64,000 bases of DNA from positions 1 to 64,000 of the forward strand of contig JAIWZP010000033.1 in the NCBI GenBank assembly GCA_025201375.1, in the 5' to 3' direction. Position numbers and translations under genes: made by a program. Each line of letters opens with the position of its first letter. Within the stretch, counting starts at the first letter, position 1. The notes under the pieces are model-generated. The model ran no database searches, was not told the origin of the DNA, and saw only the letters and a list, made by a program, of their open reading frames with translations. Below, in pieces: positions 54,757-64,000 of this stretch. Source of the DNA: Gongronella butleri (Eukaryota; Mucoromycota; Mucoromycetes; Mucorales; Cunninghamellaceae).

Positions 54757-56173
54757 GGAAAAAAGGACACGTTTTGGGTGACAAGGAGTGAAAGTGAGGA
54801 ATTGGGGAGGAACTGGAAGCTCAATTCGTCTATACGTCCTTGTAGTGGAGTCTAATCGAGACGGAGCACCGCCATGCCATGTGCCAGACCAAGATCAAGT
54901 GCACATTTCTGCCGCCTGATCCTGTGATTCCCGAGGAAGAGCCATTTGATGTAAGGACACACACACACACATACGCACCAAAAGAAGAAATTGACCCCCC
55001 TTTTTTTCCACGCCCAAACAGGTGTCGCCATTTGGCGTGTCGCACAGCACGACGTTGCCGACGTCTGCGTCTGTGACATCGTCGGCGGCGCCCATGATGG
55101 ATTCCGACATGTATTCTGTGACGTCCAAGCAGCAGCACCTGTCGGCGACGTCGTTGACGGCGACGTTGCCTGCGATCATTGACGCGGCCAAGCGCGCGAC
55201 GGACAAGGCGCGCGAGTCGGCGACGTTGCGCGAAAAGGACGAATTGATCGGTGTGGAGGACGAAAAGGACGAAAATGATGGAACCACGACCAAGGCCATG
55301 ATCATGGACGAGGATCTAATGCTTGTGGACGCACCCCTGCCGCCAGCCAATGACATCAACAGGAACATGGACACAAACATGGACATGGACGTGGACGTGG
55401 ATATGGACACGACAGCGACAACGACCACTATCCCGGCGCGACCAACGAGCCGCACGCTATCCGTTGCGAGCATCCCGCCACCGGTGCCACCACCCCCTGC
55501 CGCGTCGTCCGCCATGCCCGCACTGCCATTGTCGCCATCCACCTCGGCAACGACCAATGGCCACAATAATGATAGCAACAGGCAATCGGGGCCCAGGGTC
55601 GACTCGTTTACGCAACATTTGCAACGCCAATTGGACGACGCACGCCTGGCACTGGAAACCCTGAAAAACGAAAAGGCCACGGAAAAGGCCAATGTCGAAC
55701 GCAAGCAGGCCGCCGCCGCCGAGGCCATGACAGCCGCCGAATCCAGGGTCGCCGCCGCAGAGCAAATGGCCGCCGCCGCGCGCGACGCGTCCGTCGCCGC
55801 GCAACATGCATTAAAGATGCAATTGGACCAAGCAGAACGCGACCTAAAGAGCGCGCAATTGTCGCTCGGGGAAAAGACCGAGGCGGCCGCCAAGGCCAAT
55901 GCGGCGCTCGCCGACGCCCAGGTGCAGATCAGCGACCTGCAGATGCAGCTCAAGAAGCAAGAAGAGCACCAATTGAACCAATTGAACCAACCAGTGACCC
56001 AGACACGCGATGCACCACCACCCAACAAGCACGAAACCCACCATGCCACCCTGCAAGCCATGCAAAAATCAGCCGCCATGACCAATTCCCATGTTCCGAT
56101 GGAAGGATACCCGCCGCAAGTCGTCTTGACCGTCGCATCCCTCGTCTTTGTCCTCACCTACCTCTTTTTCTAA
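54212..56173 (+). CDS. SCS2: VAP-family ER membrane protein (SCS2-like)
   Basis: 525 aa in five exons: 54212-54257, 54343-54498, 54592-54710, 54846-54950, 55022-56173. Residues 10-120 are an MSP domain: [40 protein letters not shown] with the FFAT-binding lysines, and KDKFMVQTASID. A disordered Ser/Thr/Pro-rich stretch follows, then an Ala/Glu/Lys coiled coil (about 320-470) and a C-terminal hydrophobic anchor VVLTVASLVFVLTYLFF. VAPs tether the ER to other membranes through FFAT-motif proteins and regulate lipid metabolism. At 525 aa it is about twice the yeast Scs2, owing to the linker and coiled coil. Intron 1 needs a GC donor (GCAAGT) to give FKRPLTQ in frame. Confidence 0.9.
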
Positions 56174-56379
56174 TCGAAAAAATATATACAAAAGAATAAA
56201 AAAGAAAAAGACGCATTATCTATTCAAAAAATCGGACAAGGGGCGTTTATTCATTGAATACAAGGGGGAGATGCTGAAATGAAAAGCAAAGGAGAAAAAA
56301 ACAAGGGGGGTCAGCGAGAAAAAAAAAAGGAAAAAGAAAAAAGGAAAAAGAAAAAAGGAGGTAAAAAAAAAAGGGACGT

Positions 56380-57997
56380 CTAAGCACAGGGGATGGCGGC
56401 GGCCGGATGGATGACGATGGAGGCGCTAGGTGGATGATGATAAGGCGGCGGTGGCGGAAGGCGATAAGATGGCAGCAACGACGAGTGGTGGCGTGCGTAC
56501 AACCTGTGCAGCCAATAGGTAGGATTCATCGCGTGCGACACGCGCTTTTTCTTCTTTTTCTTGGGATGTGACGATGACGATGACGGATGGCTGTTGCTAA
56601 TGGCCAATGGTGCTGTTGTGGCGGTTGGTGGCTGCAGTGGCGGTGTCAATGGCGCTGCCAAGGGCTGGATAGGGCTGGCGGATGATGCAATGGCAAGTGA
56701 CGCGGCCACATCGCAAGATGAATACGATGATGATGATCGGCACATCCACGAAGGACACAAATGATCCTTTAGCGAGAGCCGCGAGCGGCTTGGACACGAA
56801 GAGGATGATGATCGAAGTAAAGACGCGCGTAAAGGCGTGGTTGGTGGGTTCAATGGATGAGCATGATGCGTACAACATTGACAATTCCGGCTCTCTTGTG
56901 CTTGTAATTGCTGTTGCTGGTACGTTTCCTGCGTCTGGTACACGGGCAATGTGTGGTAATCATCGAGCGATGCAAGCAACACACTAATTGGCGCATCCAT
57001 CCATATTTCCTTGGTCTCGCCGTTTTTCAAAGTGAGCGACAGAGACACTTGGATCCAGTGGCGGACACGGATGATGCGATTGGTCGTGGTAGGGTGCACC
57101 TGGAGCGATCTCGAGTCCGGAACAATGTAAATAAAGCGTGCTTCTTGGTCCGCCCAGCATTGTTGCTGTTGCTGTAGCGTGATTTCGTGGTGTAGGATGC
57201 GTGTCGTCTGTTTGGACGGAGCGCGGAACTTTTGCCGCTCAATCAGCTTGACCGACAGTTGCTGGAGCGACACAATGGCCTCGGGGTGCGAGAAATGCAA
57301 CGATAATGGCAGCGCCGCGCCAGGCGTCACGTGTGCCGTCTCAATCACCATGTTCAATTGCTGCTGCTCTTGCAAATGGTGCGTCTGAGAGATGCACCGC
57401 GGACTGTCTTGGGATGGCAAGCGCACGAGGATCACGGATCGCTTCGCCCGAATATGCGCAGCCGCAGGCGCCGCCGTTTTGGGCAGCAGAAACGACCGCC
57501 AATGCGATTGTGTGCGGATCTGACAAATCAGTTTGTATCGCACATGCCCAAGCCCGCACTCAATCGACTCGGAAAGCGTGTTGGAAAGCAAAATTTCAAA
57601 AGGAAATGCGTGCTTTCCGCCTTTGAGATACATGGGCGTGTGGCTAATTGGGATCTCCGAGTCCACGAGCACCTGCTTGTCCCAATGCTGGGAGGCTAAA
57701 AGATGACAGAAAATAAAAAGGGAGAGAGAGAGAGAAAAAAGAGAGAAATTGAGCGAGACTGGCTTTTTTTTTTTTTTTTTTTGCGATGCTCTCTTTTAAA
57801 ACGGGGGACGTACCCTCAGGCCACAATGTCTTGGACACACCAATGAATTTCAGCGTCACCGAGTCAATGTACATGGTGCGTTTGCATCGAAAGCGGATGA
57901 TGCCGCGCAAAATGTTGGTGGTGTGCTTATCCTTGGGCCCGTGCAAGTACACCACAGGCTCAATTAGGTCAATTGACAAGGATTTACAAAAAAGCAT
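56380..57997 (-). CDS. arrestin-related trafficking adaptor (ART-like)
   Basis: 499 aa in two exons: 57997-57814 and 57695-56380. The N-half is an arrestin fold: LIEPVVYLHGPKDKHTTNIL with RGIIRFRCKRTMYIDSVTLKF, LKGGKHAFPFEILLSNTLSE, and VRYKLICQIRTQS. The C-half (VSLQQLSVKLIERQKFRAPS, IQVSLSLTLKNGETKEIW) is the second arrestin lobe. The tail is low-complexity with a lysine run and PPPPPY near residue 475, a PPxY motif of the kind bound by WW domains of the Rsp5/NEDD4 ubiquitin ligase. ARTs direct Rsp5 to plasma-membrane transporters for endocytosis. It converges tail to tail with the VAP gene, about 200 bp apart. Confidence 0.85.
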
Positions 57998-60590
57998 CTT
58001 TGAAAAAAAAAAAAAAAAAAAAAAAGGAGGAGAGGAAGAAAAGAGAGAGAGAAGAAACGATGAGAAAGGCAGTGTTCACATGTTTTATTGAATAAGCAGC
58101 CCTCTTTTTTTTTTGGCCTTGTTGTCCTTTTTGCCCCCCTCTCCCGCTTGTTCGCTTTGCCCCCCTGACTCGTTCCCCTTGCTCCTCGTCTCCCTTTTTC
58201 TGCACCTCCCTCAATTAAGAGACGATGAGCACCCGCCGCACACCAATTCGATCGTCTATTTGGGTAAATAGCGCCATCTCCCTGTTGCTTTATTTTTTTT
58301 TCTTCTCCTCGTTTTTGTCTCCTTGTTGTCTGATGAATGCCACAGAGTCGGGAACAATGGCGACGGACGCGCGCGCGCGCGCCATTTTTTATTTTTTTTA
58401 TTGGTGTCAACAAGGATGGGAGTGACAAATGATTAAAAAAGGAAAGCGGAAAATCAACATGACGCACTTGTTTTATTTTACAAGAGGGAGGACGGGCAGC
58501 TGCGTGCCTGGGTCATGCATGCGCACATTTCTCATATCGCAGCTCCAAGATGCATGAATTCATTCGTGCAGATGATGGAACAATAAGAAACAAGGCCAAG
58601 AGCACCAACTGAGAAGCAATGGCGCTCCTGCATGTGTTTTACGGACGGATCAAATTGCCTACTGATCGACGCCAAGGCAAGATGGCCGCTAAGAAATAGG
58701 ACATTTGATGGCCAATCTTAAATTACGCGCCCCGCCGCGGGCCGTAGCGCCCACTGCGCTGGAGCGGAGACCCAAATCCGGCCCATTAACAAAGCACAGA
58801 TGCACAAACACGCCAAAAACGCCTAATTTGGGCTCAGGGGAGCCTGTCCTCGTGCAAATCATCCATGCAGCGCACTCTCAATTGGCAACCTCCGCCCTCG
58901 GAGTCGCTTTTTTTTTTCTTTCTCTCTCTTTTACATACATGACGCGCTCTGACACAATGTCATTTACTGTCATTGACGCGTCCACCGCTGGGGTGGGCCA
59001 TGGGATCGCCTCGAACAATAGCAAATCGCTGTATTTCCATGCAAGGTAGCATGACCCCTCTTTGCACGTGATTCTCTTTGTGTCTCTTGTTTTTTTTTCT
59101 GTGCTCTCCGTATCTCTCTGTGCCTGCCTGTGTCCGTCTGTGTCTGTTAAAAGTGAGCATGGCTCCAGATGGGCAAACAACAACAAAAAAAACACAAAAT
59201 GGAATGAATAGACATACTATGGAATGCTCGAGACGTTCAAAAGGAAGCACCCATCGTGCCCTTTTCGTCACCTTTTTCCTAGTTGAGGGCAAATGACACG
59301 TCGCAAAACAAGTGGTCTGAGCGCGTGCGTCTTGGATTTGCTCTTTTTTTTTGTATGTATTTTGCATTTGCCCCTGCGCAATTCTCACCCCCAAACTACA
59401 TCCCCAAAGAGTCGTCAACCGGCGAGTTGCTGCATAAACAGGATGCGAAACCCGGATGAGTCCCCGGTGCCAAGCCAACTTGGCTCGATAGCTGCAATTG
59501 GCTGCATAAACAGGACGAAATGACGAGGGCACCTCATTTTGTGTTGCTTTTTCACCTTTTTTTTTTTTTTTGTGCAATGCAAGAAACAGGAGACTGGGAA
59601 AGACGGGCAGATGGGAATTGCGAGCGCGTTGGCGCGTGAAAATAAATGGTTTCACATTTCGTGTGTACGTGCACCATTGACGCATGTCACGCGGGCGTGT
59701 GCCAGGTTCCAGTTTCCAAGCGATGCGCATCGGGGGACAAAAAGACCAATGGGGCCATGGGATGGGCGAGAGAGAGGCTGATCGTGTGGACACAGAACCA
59801 AGGGCTGGGGATTGGTTGCAAAGATCAAAAATTTGGGCGCACCGATCGCAAAAAAAAATTAAAATAAAAAGAATACGATAGCGAGGCACGTGGGTGGGCA
59901 AAATAATAATAAAAAAAAAGTCCTTTTCGTCTTGTGCAACGCCAGCTGCATTGAATTGGTGGATGCCTTCATCCAGAATTTTTGCATGAACCAGTGAGCA
60001 ACCGCGGTGTTGGCAGCTGCATGGTGACACCGGCGGGTGGCAAGCAACACCCGTTTGGATTTCATCCCAACGAGAGATTCCCATTTTTGGGCAACCTGTT
60101 TCCTGATTGGTGTACTCGTCCGTCAACGTGAGCAAGCGCTGGTTCTGATTTGGGCGTGTGGGATGCGGCTGCCCCTTTTTTTTCTCTCTCGCTTTTTGCG
60201 ATTCATTGTTGATTTTTTTTTTTTGTTTTGCTGGTTTGCAACAGGCAGCGAGCGATGAGAAATAAAAAAAATGAAAATGAATCGATTGTTTTAGTTTTAA
60301 AAGGACCCTTTTGTTGCCGTTGCAACCTTGGTTTACACACAGACTTGTTATTTTGATCAGCCCACATTAAGGTTCACCCCGGAACTTCGTGTCTTTTGGC
60401 ACCTTTTTTTTTTTTGGAGAGCAGAAAAAAAAAATCTTTTTTTCTTTTTTTTCTCGTTTAGAGCCCTTCTCACACTTTTTTGTCCTTTTTCTTTTCTTCC
60501 ACTTTCTTTTTCTTCGTCTTTTTTTTTTTTTTTTTTGTCTTGGAAGGAGCCGGCCGCTTCTTCCTCCCTCGCTTTGCTGTCCGCCTCTAC
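57998..60590. other. long spacer, no gene supported
   Basis: Separates the arrestin gene (minus) from the HAL-type kinase (plus), so it holds both promoters. It has pyrimidine-rich tracts at 58090-58200 and 60410-60540. A 66-residue frame at 58225 was considered and not accepted. Between 59428 and 59520 a 13-nt word TGCATAAACAGGA is repeated. No RNA gene recognised. Confidence 0.45.
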
Positions 60591-62543
60591 ATGTCTCTTG
60601 TCCACCAGCGGTACGACTTGGTCACACCAGAGCGGTCGGTGCCGTCGTCGCCGACGCTCGCGCCTGCGCAGATAAACCACGAACACGCGAATCGCTTAAG
60701 CACGAGCTCGGTGGACGTCACCGAGCTGACCAAGCTGCTGCAAAAGACCATGTCCAGCACCAATGTGGGCTTTGGCGGCGCTGGCAGGCCACGCCCGCGG
60801 TCGCAGCTTGTTTTAACGTCGAAACCGCCGTCGCCCGCGTCGTCCACGACGTCCTCGTCCACTCCGCTGCATCCGCCGCCCTCCCCGCCGCTCGACAAGC
60901 CAAAAAAGCGGCCGCCCTTGGCGCATCGCCCCGCAACATGCGCCACACCCGCACAATTCATCTTTAAAAAGCCGGAATATGACCAGCATTACCATGACAC
61001 CCATTTCCACCACCACAGACCCTCCAGCCCGTCGCCACAAAACAACCAAAAGGACCTGGGCATGATCTGGTCCGACTTGCGCCGCTTTTTCGTCTGGGAA
61101 CCTGAAAATCAAAAAGAATCGCCCTATTTTGCTAATCAATTCCGCCAGCATCTTGGTGCCCGCTATGGCACATGGGGTAAAAAAAAAAAAAAAGATGGGT
61201 GTACAAAAAAAGGGACTTTGTGCACAACAAACACAAAAAGAGCGAAGCCTGGGCTCATTCTTCCATTTTTTTTCCAAAAGGTCGCTACATTGGAAAGGGA
61301 GCTGGCGGGTGCGTGCGACTGATCCGCCGCAGCACAGATCAAAAGACATTTGCCGTCAAGCAGTTTCGAAAGCGGCTGGCCAACGAGTCGGAAAAGGATT
61401 ACGTGAAAAAGGTGACGGCCGAGTTTTGCATTGGATCGACGCTGCGGCACCCCAACATCATTGAGACTCTGGACATTGTGCAAGAAGATTCGACGTTTTA
61501 CCAAATCATGGAATACGCGCCCACGGACCTATTCAATGTCGTCATGAGTGGCATGATGTCTCGCGAGGAAATCGCCTGCTGTTGGCATCAATTGCTCGAT
61601 GGTGTCTCGTACATGCACCGCATGGGCATTGCCCACCGCGATCTCAAGCTGGACAATGTAAGAACAGAAAAAAAAAATAGATTACGCGTCCCCATGCCTC
61701 TCCTTTTTCTTTTTTTGTTATTGCATGTTTTTACTAATCTCTCTTTCCCCTCTCTTTTTGACTCTTTTCATTGCAAAATAGCTCGTGATTTCGTCGTTTG
61801 GCATTCTCAAGATCATTGATTTCGGATGCAGCATTGTGTTCCGTTCGCCGTTTGGCAACGAGAAGGAGGTGGCCATGTCGCGAGGCGTGTTTGGCTCTGA
61901 TCCGTACATTGCACCCGAACAGCACACGCAGCCTAGCTACGATCCTCGCCTGTCAGATGTTTGGTCGTGCGCCATCATCTATATTTGCATGATGATCCGC
62001 CGCTTCCCCTGGCGCCACAGCCGCGTGTCCGACCCGTCGTTCCAGCACTTTGCCAGCCAGCCGCTGCCATCCTTCCGCCTGTTGAAGCTGCTGCCGCGCG
62101 AGTCGCGGCCCATCATCGCGTCCATGCTCGAATGCCAGCCAAAGCGCCGCGCAACGCTCGACCGCGTCCTCGACGATAATTGGGTCAAGCAAATTGACGT
62201 GTGCCGCGCAGAAAAGCCAGGCGAAAAGCACGTGCACCACGTCCTGGCGCTGCCACCGCCCAGCCCCTCCACGTCTTCTTCACAACAACAGCGCCCCGCA
62301 TCGCCCTTGCCAACGCCCCATACCAGCCATTCTCTTGATACCACACTGGACCACTTGGTCATTCTCACACGCGAGCCCCCAGGCACCGTTGCCGAAAAGG
62401 AGAAGCGCAAACGCGCCGCACAGCAGCAATTGCACCAACAGCAGCATACAGCGCAAGCCGCCAAGCCCCCTCCACCACCGCCACCTCCACCACCATCACC
62501 TCCACGAGACCTTCCTCCTACCCAATGCAAAAAGCTAGAATAA
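60591..62543 (+). CDS. serine/threonine kinase, HAL/NPR type
   Basis: 574 aa in three exons: 60591-61176, 61281-61657, 61782-62543. The 190-residue N-terminus is Ser/Pro-rich and disordered. The kinase domain (about 196-450) has a glycine loop [17 protein letters not shown] (VAIK Lys), an [12 protein letters not shown] segment, [14 protein letters not shown] (DFG) and [10 protein letters not shown], followed by [18 protein letters not shown]. The long gap before alpha-C and the DPYIAPE…D.WS.AI pattern are typical of the fungal-specific HAL/NPR kinases (yeast Sat4/Hal4, Hal5, Npr1), which stabilise nutrient and K+ transporters at the plasma membrane. The C-terminal tail is Q- and P-rich with a polyproline stretch. 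All catalytic residues are present. Which subgroup it belongs to is not resolved. Confidence 0.88.
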
Positions 62544-62939
62544 AAGACACGCCTGCTATGTTGATTTACCTTTTTTTTAATTTACCTCTTTTAAAAAAGC
62601 CGAAAACTCGTCCATAGGTCGATTAGGCGGACAATTGCGCTTGATTGTCAATTTATCCCAGCCTGGCAAGTCCGATGTGCGGCTTTTGCATGCTTGGAAT
62701 GCATAATCAATCCATTTGCTTGGCAACGGACAGAACAAACGCCATGTCTCTCGGGCAAACGTCTTTAAATTCGATTCTCTGTCGCATGGCGCCAGATTTG
62801 CCACGCCATGGCCGAAACAGACGGCAAATTGCGCGTTTCTAAACCAATACCACACAAAAAAAAAAAAAAGGGCACTTCTCGAGATACTCAAAAATAAAGT
62901 GCCTTTTTTACTGGAAAAAAAACATGGATTGGCAAAGTG

Positions 62940-63530
62940 CTAAAAAAATAGGACAAAAAGTGTGAGAAGGGCTCCAAACGAGAAAAAAAGACATTTTGTA
63001 AAGTGCTCAAAAGGAGAGTGGAAGAAAAGAAAAAAAAAGGGGGGGGCTCCATACGAGAAAAAAGACACTTTGCAAAGTGCTTATGATAAAAGGGCACTTT
63101 GTAAAGTGCTCAAACGGGCACTTTGTAAAGCGCTCAAACGGGCACTTTGTGAAGTGCTCAAACGGGCACTTTGTGAAGTGCTCAAACGGGCACTTTGTAA
63201 AGTGCTCAAAAGGGCACTTTGTAAAGTGCTCAAAAGGGCACATTGTAAAGTGCTCAAAAGGGCACATTGTAAACCGCCCAAAAAGGCACTTTGTAAAGTG
63301 CTCAAAAGGGCACTTTGTAAAGTGCTCAAAAGGGCACTTTGTAAAGTGCTCAAAAAGGCACTTTGTAAAGTGCTCAGAAGGGCACTTTGTATAGTGCTCA
63401 AAAGGAGAGTGGAAGAAAGAAAAAAAAAAGGACAAAAAAAAGTGTGAGAAGGGGCTTCAAACGAGAAAAAAGACACTTCGCAAAGTGCTTAAAAGGGCAC
63501 TTTGTAAAGGGTCCACAATCCCAGTTTTAT
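62940..63530. repeat. higher-order repeat block around a 24-bp array
   Basis: The array at 63091-63402 is flanked on both sides by copies of a longer module: GTGTGAGAAGG, a GCTYCAAACGAG word, GAAAAAAGACA, an AAAGTGCT core, and AAGGAGAGTGGAAGAAA. It appears at about 62960-63080 and again at 63400-63510. The block seems to have grown by unequal exchange. Confidence 0.75.
63091..63402. repeat. 13 tandem copies of a 24-bp palindromic unit
   Basis: Unit AGGGCACTTTGTAAAGTGCT plus CAAA. Within each, GCACTTT and AAAGTGC are complementary arms with a 2-nt centre. Thirteen copies, most with zero to two differences. One copy (about 63259-63282) has lost the right arm (AAACCGCC). Since 24 is a multiple of three, frames run through both strands, but the 8-residue periodic peptide is not evidence of a gene. 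Confidence 0.95.
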
Positions 63531-63699
63531 CAGCAACGAAAAAGGTGAGTTCCGGTACGATTGCAGTGACAAAAATGCAGAATTTGATTCTCTGTCGAAT
63601 GAGACCAGCTTCACTGGCGTGCGACCAAAACTGGTCGCGAACTTCAAGTTTCTAAAATTTGACTTTGATTGCCATTTCCTCGCGATCTGTCAAGCCAAC

Positions 63700-64000
63700 C
63701 TCCAATTTTTATTGCAGATTTGTATATACAGAGGTGATCAATCGGCCGGGTGTGATCGACGTGGTGATTCAGCGTTCTAAATTTTATCACTTGAAAAGTT
63801 GAAAATTGTCGACTGTACCCCTTGAAAAAATCTGCAAAAAGCCGCGATTTTCCAAATGGTCATCCCACGCCATTAAGTGATTCCACGTACTTGAAACTTT
63901 GTCATTTAGTTATTTTGCCCATTATTTCTTCAGAAATCGCGTAAAAAGTTGGGGTCGATCAGATCGTTGGCGAGAAAATCGACATTTGTCGATAATTTCA
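63700..64000 (+). repeat. dispersed non-coding repeat, partial copy D
   Basis: Matches the 3' part of copies A-C: a GTGATC/GCGATCT-like block, GTCGACTGTACCCCTTG, CCAAATGGTC, and CGCCATTAAGTGA. Near 63955-63975 it then has GGTCGATCAGATCGTTGGCGA, which resembles the hairpin 1 region. It runs off the end of the window, so its extent is unknown. Confidence 0.45.

Noticed and set aside
54841..56157. 420-residue minus-strand frame opposite the VAP gene
   Set aside because: Antisense shadow of the VAP linker and coiled coil. Composition is Ser/Ala/Cys-rich without domains.
58225..58425. 66-residue frame starting MSTRRTPIRSSIW, or a 41-residue spliced version
   Set aside because: The start and a GTAAAT donor look plausible, but read-through and spliced versions give unrelated low-complexity Phe-rich or Arg-rich tails. 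No family was recognised and the pyrimidine-rich DNA explains the frame.
62962..63447. 161-residue open frame across the 24-bp array (and its minus-strand partner)
   Set aside because: The unit length is a multiple of three and lacks stops on both strands, so long periodic frames arise automatically. The peptide is a pure 8-residue repeat without domain or start context.

Overview
This 64 kb window is nuclear DNA of a filamentous fungus, most likely an early-diverging one (Mucoromycota, perhaps Mucorales). That placement is an inference. It rests on the gene set (RIM15 with a receiver domain, a group X-type hybrid histidine kinase, a PFK with the fungal N-terminal extension, RXT3, TVP18, MAK16), on many short spliceosomal introns, and on a decayed gene pair resembling a hypothetical family I associate with Mucorales. 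Introns and spacers are packed with A and T homopolymers (often 8-28 nt). Exons are GC-richer and carry poly-Q, poly-S and poly-P tracts. I saw no tRNA, rRNA, CRISPR array or bacterial-type operon.

Layout. 1-7.3 kb: gene-poor, with two small secreted cysteine-rich proteins in divergent orientation and two direct copies of a dispersed non-coding repeat. 7.4-16.4 kb (minus): a 14-exon hybrid histidine kinase of about 2463 aa (pseudokinase, AAA-type ATPase, helical region, GAF, HisKA, HATPase, REC). 17.3-19.3 kb (minus): C2-domain protein with a Pro/Gly/Tyr-rich tail. 20.2-27.7 kb (plus): RIM15-type PAS-kinase-REC protein. 28.6-30.9 kb: two head-to-head pseudogenes of one family. 31.3-32.7 kb: fragment of a probable HAK/KUP K+ transporter, then a minisatellite. 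33.3-36.1 kb (minus): kelch/BTB protein. 37.3-40.6 kb (minus): phosphofructokinase. 41.0-42.1 kb (minus): ornithine-type mitochondrial carrier. 42.7-43.9 kb (minus): MAK16. 44.2-46.3 kb (plus): RXT3. 46.9-47.5 kb: inverted copy of the dispersed repeat. 48.4-56.2 kb (all plus): TVP18, enoyl-CoA isomerase-like protein, two related small secreted/GPI proteins, and a VAP (SCS2-like). 56.4-58.0 kb (minus): arrestin-related adaptor with a PPPY motif. 60.6-62.5 kb (plus): HAL/NPR-type kinase. 62.9-64 kb: palindromic 24-bp tandem array and a further repeat copy.

Genes are independent units, not operons. Functionally the window is rich in nutrient and stress signalling (hybrid histidine kinase, RIM15, HAL-type kinase, arrestin adaptor, kelch/BTB protein). 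The rest is housekeeping metabolism, membrane-contact/Golgi proteins and ribosome biogenesis. Exon structures were built by hand from GT-AG (twice GC-AG) boundaries that preserve frame. All summed coding lengths are multiples of three, but none is backed by transcripts.
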